From positions 372,001 through 436,000 of the forward strand of contig NZ_OCNH01000004.1 in NCBI RefSeq assembly GCF_900230225.1: a DNA stretch of 64,000 nt, in the 5' to 3' direction. Below the pieces are notes generated by a model. The model searched no databases and had not been told where the DNA came from. It saw nothing but the letters and a program-made list of their open reading frames with translations. Of the stretch, positions 1 to 9,318 are shown piece after piece. This stretch comes from Spirosoma fluviale (GTDB lineage: Bacteria > Bacteroidota > Bacteroidia > Cytophagales > Spirosomataceae). Position 1 is the stretch's first letter. Each line of letters opens with the position of its first letter. Both the position numbers and the translations under genes were made by a program.

Positions 1-1280
1 GTTGTCGTTACGTTTGGCAAGGCTGTAGCGAGGCCACCCCGCGCCCGTGTCCGGACCTGATTTAAGGCTGTCAGCGCTTTGGTCGGCTGGCCGAGTTCGT
101 TGGCGGCTTCGGCGTTCATCAGCAACACTTCGGCATAACGCAGAATACGAACGTTTTTACTGGTTTCCCAGGTATCACCGTTGTTTGTCTCTCTGGTGAA
201 GCTCACGTACGCTTTCATGTTGTAATACGGATTTTCGGCATTCGGGCTCACAACCCGGCCATCCCAGAGAGTCATGCCACGCTGGATGATGGTCCCATCC
301 TTACGGGTGTCGCCGGTTTCGTAGGCTTTCACCAGATTTTCGGAGGGCGTGTTGAATCCCCAGCCCCAGCCATTTTCACCCCGTGCGCCCTGCGACTCGA
401 AATAACCCTGAACACCTTTATTAGGCGTAACACCCCGGCCCTGAATCTCGAAGATCGACTCGACACCGTTCTCCGACGATTCGCGCCAGAGTTCTCCGTA
501 GTTGGGTTGCAATGAATACTGACCCGAAGCAATGATCTCGTCGGTCAGTTGCAGCACCACATTCCACTTCTTTTCGTACATGGACACTTTAGCCAGCAGC
601 GCTTTAGCAGCTCCTTTAGTAGCCCGGCCCAAATCGGCCGCGTTGTACTGCGATTTCTCAGGCAGATTAGCGACGGCCGTTGCCAGATCTGTTTCAATCT
701 GGGTGTATACCTGTGCTGTCGTAGCCCGCACTCGACCCTGCTGAATGTCGCTGGCGTTGGTTGGGTCAGCCACTTTGACGATTAGCGGCACCCCGCCAAA
801 CGAGCGAACGAGGTTGAAATAGCAATACGCCCGCAGGAAACTGGCTTCGCCAATGAGCCGGTTCTTCAGCGTGTCATTAATCGTCAGCGCCGGGAGGTTA
901 TCCAGTGCCTGATTGGCACGGGCAATGGCTTCGTACTGACCACCCCAAACCTCGTTGAACGAAATGCTGGAGGGCGTAAAGGTGAAGTTGTCCAACTGAT
1001 CTTTATCCGTACCGGTGTCACCCGGCGAGCTGCCTTTGTCGGCATCATCCGAAGCAATACTCGTGAGGCCATTCCAGGAAAACGAATGGAAATTCCAGTC
1101 GACCATCTTGGAATAAATGGCGTTGACGAGACTCGTAGCCGCATCGGCATTGCTCGAAAAGAAATCCGTTGGAGTTTGCTGTCCCTGGGGTGGCACATCC
1201 AGGAACGACTTGGAACAGCCACTGGCAATCACCAGACCACCAATGCAGGTGTATGTAATGAGTTTATGAAAGGTTTTCAT
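1..1280 (-). CDS. SusD/RagB-family nutrient-binding outer membrane lipoprotein (C-terminus beyond the window)
   Basis: Surface lipoprotein that would cap the adjacent SusC channel and bind its ligand. The frame is open from an ATG at 1280 to the window edge, so about 426 residues of the N-terminal and central part are seen and the C-terminus is missing. It begins MKTFHKLITYTCIGGLVIASGC, a signal peptide with a lipobox ending at a Cys near residue 22. The central part is typical of the TPR-rich SusD fold, for example FLRAYCYFNLVRSFGGVPL, and the last visible part carries the family segment NVRILRYAEVLLMNAEAANE. It starts 12 bases after the stop of the SusC gene and is surely co-transcribed with it. 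SusD assignment is firm; the ligand cannot be told from sequence. Confidence 0.93.
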   Translation of the reverse strand, partial: MKTFHKLITYTCIGGLVIASGCSKSFLDVPPQGQQTPTDFFSSNADAATSLVNAIYSKMVDWNFHSFSWNGLTSIASDDADKGSSPGDTGTDKDQLDNFTFTPSSISFNEVWGGQYEAIARANQALDNLPALTINDTLKNRLIGEASFLRAYCYFNLVRSFGGVPLIVKVADPTNASDIQQGRVRATTAQVYTQIETDLATAVANLPEKSQYNAADLGRATKGAAKALLAKVSMYEKKWNVVLQLTDEIIASGQYSLQPNYGELWRESSENGVESIFEIQGRGVTPNKGVQGYFESQGARGENGWGWGFNTPSENLVKAYETGDTRKDGTIIQRGMTLWDGRVVSPNAENPYYNMKAYVSFTRETNNGDTWETSKNVRILRYAEVLLMNAEAANELGQPTKALTALNQVRTRARGGLATALPNVTT

Positions 1281-1292
1281 CTCGTTGTTTAC

Positions 1293-4200
1293 TTAAAAGC
1301 CAATGTTCAAACCAGCCAGATAGGCCGATGTTACCGGATAGGTACCCAACTCGATACCCGCGTTCAGCGGATTGCTGCCGGGCAATTCGGGGGTATAGCC
1401 CGAGAAGGCTTTGATTGTCAGGGCGTTTTGCGCTGTTACATAAAACCGTACCCGACTCACTTTCAGCGACGATACCAAGTCTTTAGGCAACGTGTAGCCC
1501 AGCGTCACGTTGTTGATCCGGAAGAAAGAGCCCGATTCAACGTAATAGGTCGACGAAATAGGGACCGAATTGCTGGCCCGTGGTTCGGTATTGCTGGGGT
1601 TGGTGGGCGTCCAGCGGTCGGCGCGGGAAGCTTCGATGTTCTCGTTCCCAAAACGCTGTGCCTTCTTGCCGTTGTACACTTTATTGCCAATGTTCGCATA
1701 CCAGTCGGTCGAGAAATCGAAGTTTCCATAGGTGAATCCGCCGTTTACACCGAAGTACAGTTTAGGCTGATATGACCCCACAAACACACGGTCGTTGTCG
1801 TCAATAACGCCATCGCCGTTCTGATCGGCATAGCGGAAATCGCCTGGCTTGGTACCCTGAATTTTGGCTGCTGTATTATTTACCTGCTCCTGCGTCTGGA
1901 AAATACCATCGGTTTGCCACACCCAGAAACTACCCACGGGCTGACCTACTGCCGTGCGTGTAGTGTACTGCCCGTTACCAATGCCGCCTTCGTTAATGGG
2001 CAAGCCGCCCTGTACATCTTCCAGCCGGTTCTTATTAATTGTTGCGTTTGCGCCGATGTTGTAGTTGAAGCCGCTGGTCGAGTTGTTGCGCCAGTTCAGG
2101 GCAAATTCAAACCCCCGGTTCCGAACGCTGGCCGCATTGGTCAGGTAAGCTGCGTCGACATCGCCAAAAATGGCGTCAATGGGCCGCTGAAAAAGCGCGT
2201 CGCTGGTGAATTTGTTATAGTACGTAAATTCACCCGTCAGGCGGTTGTTGGCCATGGCAAACTCCAGACCAATGTCCGTACCAGTCGTTACTTCCCAACG
2301 CAGATTAGGGTCGATCAGGTTGGTAATTGTTCGGCCCTGTTGTAAGGTTTGGTTTGGGCCGAGGGCGTAATCAAGCCCACTAGCAATGGTGTACTGGAAG
2401 GCACTCGGGTCGATGCGATCGTTACCGGTTTTACCCCAGCTTACCCGCGCTTTCAACTGATCGAACGGCGTTTTGCCGCGCAGAAACGGTTCTTCGCTGA
2501 TGACCCAGCCCGCTCCCAGCGAAGGGAAGAAACCCCAGCGGTTGTTGGTCGGGAACTTGCTCGACCCATCGTACCGGGCGGTACCCGTAAAGAGGTAGCG
2601 GTCAGCGAAGTTGTAGTTGACCCGACCAATGTACGACTGCCGGGTTTGAATGCTTCCCACTTCGCTGTTCGTTGCGGTTGAGGCATTTCCCGTATTCAGA
2701 TAATAATAGTTCGACTGGGGCGGCACGTCCTGCCGGGCCGATTGCAGAATATTGTTCTGGAACCGCTCAACCACATACCCGCCCAGCACTTTTACGGTGT
2801 GCTGTTTCGCAAAGGTGTTGCTGTACTCGGCCGTGTTGGTCCAGAGCCAGCGGGAGCTGGTCGATCGGCCAACGTTCAATAAACTTGTCAGATTGCGCTG
2901 GTTAGCCGATACCTGATAAACCGGATTGTAGGTGTATGCCCGGTTGGCATTGCTCTCAATCCCGAAGTTCGAGAGTACCGTAATCTTCTTCAGCAGCGTT
3001 AAGTTACCGTAGAATGACCCCTGCAAACGCAACCCTTTCGCGTTGTAGTTGGTGTAATCCAGTTGGGCAACGGGATTCGCTACGTTGTTGCGGGGCGTAA
3101 ACCCATAAGTACCGTTGGCGTTTCGAACAGGTACCACCGGAGCCTGTTTGTAGGCATTCGTGAACGCCGAATAGGCCGTTGTGCTGGGAATGGCCGGGTC
3201 CGAAGTGCCTGTCAGGTCCGAATTGTCGTTCGCCAGACTCAGGCTATGGCCCAGCTTCAGCACCGGCGAGAGCGTGTATTCGTTATTCAGACGCAGGGTC
3301 AGGCGGTTGTAGTCCGTGCCTTTTAGAATGCCTTTCTCGGTGAAATAGCCCGCGCTGAACAGGTAGGTCGTTTTTTCAGAGCCGCCACTAACCGACAACG
3401 AGTGGTTCTGCTGGAAACCCGTTCGGGTGATGGCTTTGAACCAGTCTGTGTTAGCTGCGTTGGTAGCCGTTGGATCGAAGGGCAGCGTAGCCGTCGGGTC
3501 GTCGTACCGAACGGCTTCGTTGTTGTACTGGGTGAACAACTGGGCATCGGCCATCTTGACCCGAAAAGCGGGTGTTCGAATACCGAAGTACGCATCGTAA
3601 TTGATACTTGGTGCTCCCGACTTCCCCCGTTTGGTCGTAATCAGCACCACGCCATTGGCCGCCCGAACCCCGTAAATAGCCGTTGCCGAAGCATCTTTCA
3701 GAATATCGACGGAGGTAATGTCGGAGGTGTTGATGTTGCGAATGTCTTCGGTAATAATCCCGTCGACCACATAAAGCGGGTCGGCCCCGCCTAGCAGTGT
3801 ACCCGTGCCGCGAATCCGAACGGTGGGCGCCTGCCCCGGTGCGCCAGAGTTAATGATCTGCACACCGGCTACTTTACTCTGCAATGCCTGTGTGGCCGAC
3901 AGCACCGGTTGCCGCACCAGCTCTTCGCCTTTCACCTGTGCCACCGAGCCGGTCACGTCGATCTTCCGCTGCGTACCGTAACCAACTACCACGACCTCCT
4001 GCAAGGCGCGGGCATCGTCGGCGAGTTCGACGTTGACAGTCGTTTGATTGCCTACCGGAATTTCCTGGGTGGTCATCCCGATCATGCTGAACTGAAGCAC
4101 GGCACCACTCGGAGCGTTGATCTTGTAATTGCCCTCTACATCGGTAGCCGTACCGGTTGTTGTGCCACGCACCAGAACGTTGACGCCCGGAAGGCCCTGC

Positions 4201-4313
4201 TTATCCGCTTTGTTGACAACCTTCCCCGTAACCGTAACCTGCTGATCCTGCGCCTGCACACTACCGGAAACAACAAGCCAGATTACTGTTAAAAAGTAAC
4301 CAAGTGTTTTCAT
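1293..4313 (-). CDS. SusC/RagA-family TonB-linked outer membrane protein
   Basis: TonB-dependent outer-membrane channel, partner of the SusD encoded just downstream. The ATG at 4313 gives a clean signal peptide (MKTLGYFLTVIWLVVSGSVQAQ); an in-frame TTG 30 bases upstream only adds an implausible extension. After the signal come a carboxypeptidase-regulatory-like domain (about residues 25-100, VTGKVVNKADKQGLPGVNVL), the SusC box LQEVVVVGYGTQRK, a plug domain with DILKDASATAIYG and ANGVVLITTKRG, then a 22-strand type barrel to the C-terminus. The length, about 1,006 residues, is normal for the family. With the sulfatase on the other side of the shared promoter region it may belong to a locus for a sulfated glycan; that is inference from position only. 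Confidence 0.95.
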   Translation of the reverse strand: MKTLGYFLTVIWLVVSGSVQAQDQQVTVTGKVVNKADKQGLPGVNVLVRGTTTGTATDVEGNYKINAPSGAVLQFSMIGMTTQEIPVGNQTTVNVELADDARALQEVVVVGYGTQRKIDVTGSVAQVKGEELVRQPVLSATQALQSKVAGVQIINSGAPGQAPTVRIRGTGTLLGGADPLYVVDGIITEDIRNINTSDITSVDILKDASATAIYGVRAANGVVLITTKRGKSGAPSINYDAYFGIRTPAFRVKMADAQLFTQYNNEAVRYDDPTATLPFDPTATNAANTDWFKAITRTGFQQNHSLSVSGGSEKTTYLFSAGYFTEKGILKGTDYNRLTLRLNNEYTLSPVLKLGHSLSLANDNSDLTGTSDPAIPSTTAYSAFTNAYKQAPVVPVRNANGTYGFTPRNNVANPVAQLDYTNYNAKGLRLQGSFYGNLTLLKKITVLSNFGIESNANRAYTYNPVYQVSANQRNLTSLLNVGRSTSSRWLWTNTAEYSNTFAKQHTVKVLGGYVVERFQNNILQSARQDVPPQSNYYYLNTGNASTATNSEVGSIQTRQSYIGRVNYNFADRYLFTGTARYDGSSKFPTNNRWGFFPSLGAGWVISEEPFLRGKTPFDQLKARVSWGKTGNDRIDPSAFQYTIASGLDYALGPNQTLQQGRTITNLIDPNLRWEVTTGTDIGLEFAMANNRLTGEFTYYNKFTSDALFQRPIDAIFGDVDAAYLTNAASVRNRGFEFALNWRNNSTSGFNYNIGANATINKNRLEDVQGGLPINEGGIGNGQYTTRTAVGQPVGSFWVWQTDGIFQTQEQVNNTAAKIQGTKPGDFRYADQNGDGVIDDNDRVFVGSYQPKLYFGVNGGFTYGNFDFSTDWYANIGNKVYNGKKAQRFGNENIEASRADRWTPTNPSNTEPRASNSVPISSTYYVESGSFFRINNVTLGYTLPKDLVSSLKVSRVRFYVTAQNALTIKAFSGYTPELPGSNPLNAGIELGTYPVTSAYLAGLNIGF

Positions 4314-4340
4314 AGTTGAGTAAAAATTTAAATTGGGGTA

Positions 4341-4368
4341 CAAAAATAAGTATTCCTATGGGAATACT
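4341..4368 (-). promoter_or_regulatory. Candidate promoter and operator of the SusC/SusD pair
   Basis: Read on the minus strand, 4348-4341 is TATTTTTG, a match to the Bacteroidota -7 element TAnnTTTG, 27 bases before the susC ATG. Directly upstream, 4349-4368 is a perfect inverted repeat, AGTATTCC and GGAATACT separated by four bases. A dimeric regulator bound there would block or contact the polymerase. No clear TTTG -33 box is placed at the usual distance, so activator dependence is possible. The promoter is a consensus match by eye, not an experiment. Confidence 0.5.
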
Positions 4369-4467
4369 ATTTAAACTTTCTTTAACCTCATTTTAACAAC
4401 CGTCCAATCAGATTGTTAGGCAACAAATTTTATTTGGTATCTTTTTTTGCTTCCACCCACTAGTGGC

Positions 4468-4487
4468 GTCAGGTTCTTCAACCTGAC
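4468..4487. repeat. Short perfect inverted repeat in the susC-sulfatase intergenic region
   Basis: GTCAGGTT and AACCTGAC are separated by CTTC, giving an 8-bp stem with a tetraloop. It lies between the divergent SusC gene and the sulfatase, about 95 bases before the sulfatase start. It has no T-tract, so it is not a plain terminator. It could be a copy of a dispersed palindromic element or an operator; only one copy occurs in this window. Confidence 0.4.
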
Positions 4488-4580
4488 ATCACAGTAGATA
4501 TACGGCCGGCCGGGACGGATCGGTATTACAATAGAAGTCCTTATGGGTAGAAGCTGGGTATGTCAGCTTTTTTCGCCTGT

Positions 4581-5942
4581 ATGAAGCCTACACTCCTTCT
4601 GTTCCTCATCCTGTTCTGCCAACCGATTTGGGTAATTGGCCAAACAAATTCTTCGGTTAAAAAACCGAACATTCTGCTCATTCTGGCGGATGATCTGGGT
4701 TACGGCGATTTGAGCTGTTACGGGGCTCCCGATATCCGGACGCCCCATGTTGATTCGCTGGTTCGGGCGGGGATGCGGTTTAGCCATTTCTACGCGAACT
4801 CGTCGGTCTGTTCCCCGTCACGGGCGGCCCTGCTCAGCGGACGGTACCCCGAGCAGGTAGGCGTACCGGGAGTTATCCGAACCATGCCCGATGACAACTG
4901 GGGATATTTGTCTCCAACGGCCGTTCTATTGCCATCGCTATTGAAGAAAAACGGATACCATACGGCGTTGATCGGCAAGTGGCATCTGGGTCTCGAATCG
5001 CCCAACTTACCCAACGATCGGGGTTTCGGCCTGTTTCACGGCTTCGAAGGGGATATGATGGACGACTATTACACCCATCTGCGCCACAACCAGAACTACA
5101 TGCGGCTCAACCGGCAGACGATTAATCCGCAGGGACACGCCACCGACCTGTTTACCCAATGGGCAGCGGATTATCTTCAGCAACGGGCGGGTAAACCAAA
5201 TCCTTTTTTTCTGTATCTGGCCTACAACGCCCCGCACGATCCCATTCAGCCCCCTGCTCACTGGCTGGCAAAGGTGAAAGCACGTCAGCCGGGCATCAGT
5301 GAGAAACGCGCCAAACTAGCGGCCCTGATCGAACACATGGACGATGGAATTGGACAAGTTATTCAAACCTTACGCGCAAAAGGTCTTTACGAAAATACGC
5401 TGATCGTGTTTGTCAGCGACAACGGTGGAAAGCTGTTTGACGGGGCAAATAACGGGCCGCTTCGGAGCGGGAAGGGGCATATGTATGAAGGAGGTATCCG
5501 AATACCGGCCTGTGTGGTCTGGCCCGGTAAAATTGCCGCGCAAAGCCAGTCGCAGCAACCGCTTCTCTTGATGGATCTGTTTCCAACGCTGGCCGAGGCT
5601 TCCGGCACAACGATCAGCCACGCGATTGACGGACAAAGTTTTTTACCTATTCTGCGGGGAACAAGTCAAACACTGACACCTGAACGTGCACTTTTCTACA
5701 TCCGGCGGGAAGGTGGCAGCGAGTACAATGGTAAAACGATCGACGCCGTTCGGCTTGGGGATTGGAAATTGCTTCAGGATAGCCCCTACAGCCCTCTGGA
5801 ATTATACAATCTGAAAGACGATCCACAGGAAAAAGCCAACCGGGCAACCGACCGGCCAGAGGAATTCAGACGTCTGGAAAAACTCATGCGCGAGCACACG
5901 CGCCAAGGTGGAGCCATACCCTGGGAAAAGGGAGGCTTATAG
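4581..5942 (+). CDS. Secreted sulfatase (arylsulfatase family, S1)
   Basis: Hydrolyses a sulfate ester, probably on a glycan, in the periplasm or at the cell surface. The chosen ATG starts a signal peptide (MKPTLLLFLILFCQPIWVIGQ); another ATG 21 bases upstream would add MSAFFAC. PNILLILADDLGYGD supplies the metal-binding Asp pair, and SVCSPSRAALLSGRYPEQVG is the sulfatase signature, whose first Cys (about residue 77) is the one converted to formylglycine. GKWHLG and the late DNGG motif of the active site are also present. Length, about 453 residues, is usual for the family. The maturation enzyme is not encoded in this window. It is divergent from the SusC/SusD pair, which suggests but does not prove a shared substrate. 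Confidence 0.93.
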   Translation: MKPTLLLFLILFCQPIWVIGQTNSSVKKPNILLILADDLGYGDLSCYGAPDIRTPHVDSLVRAGMRFSHFYANSSVCSPSRAALLSGRYPEQVGVPGVIRTMPDDNWGYLSPTAVLLPSLLKKNGYHTALIGKWHLGLESPNLPNDRGFGLFHGFEGDMMDDYYTHLRHNQNYMRLNRQTINPQGHATDLFTQWAADYLQQRAGKPNPFFLYLAYNAPHDPIQPPAHWLAKVKARQPGISEKRAKLAALIEHMDDGIGQVIQTLRAKGLYENTLIVFVSDNGGKLFDGANNGPLRSGKGHMYEGGIRIPACVVWPGKIAAQSQSQQPLLLMDLFPTLAEASGTTISHAIDGQSFLPILRGTSQTLTPERALFYIRREGGSEYNGKTIDAVRLGDWKLLQDSPYSPLELYNLKDDPQEKANRATDRPEEFRRLEKLMREHTRQGGAIPWEKGGL

Positions 5943-5975
5943 GTTTATGCGCTAAATTACGGGCGAACCCCAATA

Positions 5976-7634
5976 TTAGTCCGTTACCGCTACTTTTTCC
6001 TGACCCGAAGGGATACCAGCCTGTTTGGCAAATGACGCGAGTAAGTTTTGGTAGCTCTGTACCTGTTCCAGCCGGTAGGTATCGCTCCAGCCCAGTTCTG
6101 TGGCCATCAAGTCGGCAACCTGCGGAGTGATTTGGGCGGTCAACTGCCAGTCGGCCAGTTCAAGGCGCCACCGGCGGGCCAGCACATCGCGGAGGGTAAC
6201 GGCCATTTCTTCCCGTACCTGATAAATCACTTCAGCCCGAATGTAAGGCTGTTGGGCGGCCAATTTTTCGGCTAGTTCCGGCTGCGAGACGGTTAGCTTC
6301 GCCACCTTTTCAGCGCGGTTGCCGTAGGTTTTCATCAGTTGCCGGCACACGTCGGCGGGTAATCCATACTGCTGCTGCAACACTTCCCAGTCCTCAAACC
6401 GGTAGCCTTCGCCCCCAATCAGGTAATGCGTTTCGGTGCGGCCAGGCACTGTCTTTTTCAGCACCTCCCCTACCCGGTCAATGGCATCCTGCGCCATCAG
6501 ACGGTAGGTTGTCCATTTTCCACCCAGCAAACTCAATAGCCCCGACTCTTCATCATGCTCGATTTCATGGTCGCGGAGCAGGGTTTTGGTGTCGGCGCGG
6601 CTACTTACGATCAGGGGACGGATGCCCCCGAAACCCGACTGCACATCGGCGCGAACGGGCATTTTGGCAAGATAAGGCCGCACGGTTTCGAGCAGGTAAT
6701 CGACCTCGTCCGATTCCAGCACCGGCTCTTTGGCCAGATCGGTATAATCGTTATCGGTCGTACCAACAAACACTTTATCGCCAAAGGGAATGGCAAATAC
6801 CACCCGACCATCTGTGGTTTTGGGAATCAGAATGGCGTAATCACTTTCGAGCGTTTCGCGCGGCAATACAATATGAACGCCCTTGCTGGGCCGGATACGT
6901 GGGCTGATTTTGGGGTTCGCCAATAGACGGATGCTATCCGCATAAGGGCCGGTACAGTTCAGGAACACACTCGCCTGAATAGTTGCGATCTCACCCGTCA
7001 ATTGATCCTGCACCGTAGCGGTTTTAAGCTGGCCTTTCTCGCGCGAAAAATCAGTAACAGCCACGTAGTTGAGGACGGCAGCACCAGCTTCATCGGCGGA
7101 GTGGGCCAGCGCCAGTGCGTAGCGGGCATCATTGAACTGCCCATCGTAGTAGAGAACGGCACTGTGCATCTGCTGCGTCAGCTTCGGGCTTTTTTCGAGC
7201 GCCTGCGCCCGGCTGAGCCAGCTTCCTTTTGGAAAGGCATCATGCCCGGCAATGAAGTCGTAAAGGGTCAGGCCAACGGTCATGTACATGCCTTCAAACC
7301 AACTGAATACGGGCGTCAGAATAGCGAGCGGATGGGCCAGATGCGGGGCATTTCGGATAACGGTCCGGCGTTCGGCCAGCCCGTGCCGAACCTGACGAAG
7401 TTGCGCCAGATCGAGCTTTTTAATGGCCTGTTCGAGGTAGCGAACACCGCCGTGTATCAATTTCGTTGAGCGCGAAGAGGTTTCTCCGGCGAAATCAGTA
7501 CGGTCAATCAGTACCACGCTATAGCCACGCAGCACGGCATCCAAAGCGGCACCGGCACCACTGGCACCTGCTCCGACTATGCAAATATCAAATTTTTCCT
7601 GCCGCAGCCGCTCCCAGTTTTTTTGCCGATTCAT
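5976..7634 (-). CDS. glpD: Aerobic glycerol-3-phosphate dehydrogenase (FAD)
   Basis: Oxidises sn-glycerol 3-phosphate to dihydroxyacetone phosphate and passes electrons to quinone at the inner membrane. The ATG at 7634 is preferred over an in-frame TTG six bases upstream. The N-terminus holds the dinucleotide fold FDICIVGAGASGAGAALDA (FAD, residues 15-33), followed by the family motif SSRSTKLIHGGVRYLEQ. PSKGVHIVLPRE and VFVGTTDNDY are further DAO-fold landmarks, and GLLSLLGGKWTTYRLMA is the conserved C-terminal FAD-contact segment, followed by the GlpD C-terminal helical domain. Length, 552 residues, is normal. No glpK or glpF lies nearby. It converges on the sulfatase with a 33-base gap. Confidence 0.96.
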   Translation of the reverse strand: MNRQKNWERLRQEKFDICIVGAGASGAGAALDAVLRGYSVVLIDRTDFAGETSSRSTKLIHGGVRYLEQAIKKLDLAQLRQVRHGLAERRTVIRNAPHLAHPLAILTPVFSWFEGMYMTVGLTLYDFIAGHDAFPKGSWLSRAQALEKSPKLTQQMHSAVLYYDGQFNDARYALALAHSADEAGAAVLNYVAVTDFSREKGQLKTATVQDQLTGEIATIQASVFLNCTGPYADSIRLLANPKISPRIRPSKGVHIVLPRETLESDYAILIPKTTDGRVVFAIPFGDKVFVGTTDNDYTDLAKEPVLESDEVDYLLETVRPYLAKMPVRADVQSGFGGIRPLIVSSRADTKTLLRDHEIEHDEESGLLSLLGGKWTTYRLMAQDAIDRVGEVLKKTVPGRTETHYLIGGEGYRFEDWEVLQQQYGLPADVCRQLMKTYGNRAEKVAKLTVSQPELAEKLAAQQPYIRAEVIYQVREEMAVTLRDVLARRWRLELADWQLTAQITPQVADLMATELGWSDTYRLEQVQSYQNLLASFAKQAGIPSGQEKVAVTD

Positions 7635-7740
7635 ACACAAAGGTAAGACTATTGCGACACGAAGTAACGCAGTAGAGTAACTGAATACGTGCTTAATGAT
7701 TTGTTAACCAACAGATTTGTTAACCCGTATTAACAGACGG

Positions 7741-8358
7741 TTACCCGGAAAAACTACGACTCCGGCCACCAAAGAACCCGCTCCGACCACCCGAAGGACG
7801 AACGGTACGGGTTACGCGCGAACTGCGAATATTCTCACCAACCTGCGTCGATCGTTGAAACGAACCGGGGTTAGTATAAAAGCCGGACCCGTAACGTTGC
7901 TGATCGGTACGGAACTGGGATGAGTTGTTGCGGCCCAGCATGTACCCCAGGCTACCCCAAAGTAACGCATTGGCCAGACCATTGTGGTGATAGGACTGGT
8001 AAGCACCCGGATTGTTAAGATAGGTGCTCGTTGACTTATCAGTTTCCACCAGTCGTTTGGCGGCTTCAACGCTTAACGTATCCCGATGGCCATCATAATA
8101 GCTCACGATAGCCCCGGCCTTGTCGGGGCCCGTCTGGACTTCATCGGTGATTTTAAAATTACCCGGTGCCGTTTCGGTAATGTATGTCCGAACCCCTTGC
8201 TTGAAGGTCGTTTCTGTTCGTTCACCCTGCTCGTTGGAACCGTTGTTGCCACAACTCTGCAACAAAACCGAACCATTGAGCAAGGCCAGACTAAGGGTAG
8301 CACTGAGGGTAATATCTTTTACGCGCCGAAGAACGGCATGCCGACGGAGAGGTGTCAT
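7741..8358 (-). CDS. Hypothetical lipoprotein with Gly/Ser/Arg-rich C-terminus
   Basis: I do not recognise a named family. The 205-residue product has a basic N-terminus, a hydrophobic stretch and a lipobox-like LLQSC near residue 36, so it is probably a lipoprotein. The middle part (about 45-115) is polar, with SYYDGHRDTLSVEAAKRLVE. A short hydrophobic GLANALLWGSLGYMLGRNN follows, and the last 45 residues are rich in Ser, Gly, Arg and Phe, ending GGRSGFFGGRSRSFSG. That tail layout is common in small cell-envelope proteins of unknown role. It is flanked by glpD downstream and a small barrel protein upstream, with gaps of about 100 bases, so co-transcription is possible but not shown. Confidence 0.75.
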   Translation of the reverse strand: MTPLRRHAVLRRVKDITLSATLSLALLNGSVLLQSCGNNGSNEQGERTETTFKQGVRTYITETAPGNFKITDEVQTGPDKAGAIVSYYDGHRDTLSVEAAKRLVETDKSTSTYLNNPGAYQSYHHNGLANALLWGSLGYMLGRNNSSQFRTDQQRYGSGFYTNPGSFQRSTQVGENIRSSRVTRTVRPSGGRSGFFGGRSRSFSG

Positions 8359-8453
8359 GGCCTGAATAGTAAGTTTAGCTACTAAACTACGGTACTCACG
8401 CGATGGTTACAAGCCGGTAGGGATGAACCGTCGCAAACATAAATCAACGGTCA

Positions 8454-9206
8454 TTAGAAGGGACGGTATTTTGTGCCAAACAGCACCGCTATTCCGGCCG
8501 ATACACTCACGACACTAACGACCCGATTGCTACTGAACGCGGCACTTTGCGAGCGAATGGACCCGTTGGTGGCGGTTGAGACAAGGTTGTGAAACGTGAA
8601 ATCGGCGCGGCTGTAATCGGCATTGAGCAGTACTGAGGTGCTAAGACCAAGCCGGTACCGAATTGATAGACCGCCCCCCAGTGCTAAAGCAGTACTTTGA
8701 GACCCGGTAGTTCTCACAGACATCTCGGTCGTGCCGAAATTTCCGGCCATGGACGTACTTGGCAACACGGCCAGTGCACGACCGGCCAGTAGGCGGGCAT
8801 CGACGGAGAAACGGCCCATAGGCATGCTGACGTAAGGGCCTGCCATTACGCTCAACACCGACCAGTTGTCGGCTTTGGCCGTCCACACATCGGTATCATT
8901 CCGGTACAAAGCATCGAGCATGGCACTGGTGTTGACTGAGTTGCGGTGTTGTTCACCCCGAACCATCAGCCCTACCGGTCCGGCAACCCGGTAGCCTATT
9001 GATGCGTTGAACGCTACACCCTCGCCAGCCATACAGGCCTGGTCATCGACGGGTGAGCAACGGGCAAACTGACCAACGGGCAGACTGGCACCTGCTGATA
9101 CGGCAAAAAATCCCTGCTTATCCTGATGTGATAATATAAATGTCTTCTGGCAAAACGCTACGGTTGTCATACCCGACGCCAACACAGTAATGAAGAGCTT
9201 TTTCAT
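8454..9206 (-). CDS. Putative small outer-membrane beta-barrel protein
   Basis: The 250-residue product starts with a signal peptide (MKKLFITVLASGMTTVAFCQ). The mature part alternates polar and hydrophobic residues in short strands, with glycine and aromatic girdle residues (GFFAVSAGASLPVGQFA, ASIGYRVAGPVGLMVRGE, GGGLSIRYRLGLSTSVLLNA). This is the usual look of an eight-stranded OmpA-like or OmpW-like barrel, and the last residues still form a strand (VSAGIAVLFG). No OmpA peptidoglycan-binding domain follows. Function is unknown; the barrel call rests on pattern alone. The start is the ATG directly before the signal peptide. Confidence 0.75.
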   Translation of the reverse strand: MKKLFITVLASGMTTVAFCQKTFILSHQDKQGFFAVSAGASLPVGQFARCSPVDDQACMAGEGVAFNASIGYRVAGPVGLMVRGEQHRNSVNTSAMLDALYRNDTDVWTAKADNWSVLSVMAGPYVSMPMGRFSVDARLLAGRALAVLPSTSMAGNFGTTEMSVRTTGSQSTALALGGGLSIRYRLGLSTSVLLNADYSRADFTFHNLVSTATNGSIRSQSAAFSSNRVVSVVSVSAGIAVLFGTKYRPF

Positions 9207-9318
9207 GGCTTAATCTGCTACTAATGAGCGCAGTATAAAGGTGATAAAAACACCTAAACAAATACAGTGCCAGGAAATTAGTGGTGGAGTGGTATCGAAT
9301 GCTCAGACCCGACACCAC

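Noticed and set aside
4468..4487. Terminator for the sulfatase or SusC gene
   Set aside because: It lies upstream of both divergent genes and has no T-tract.
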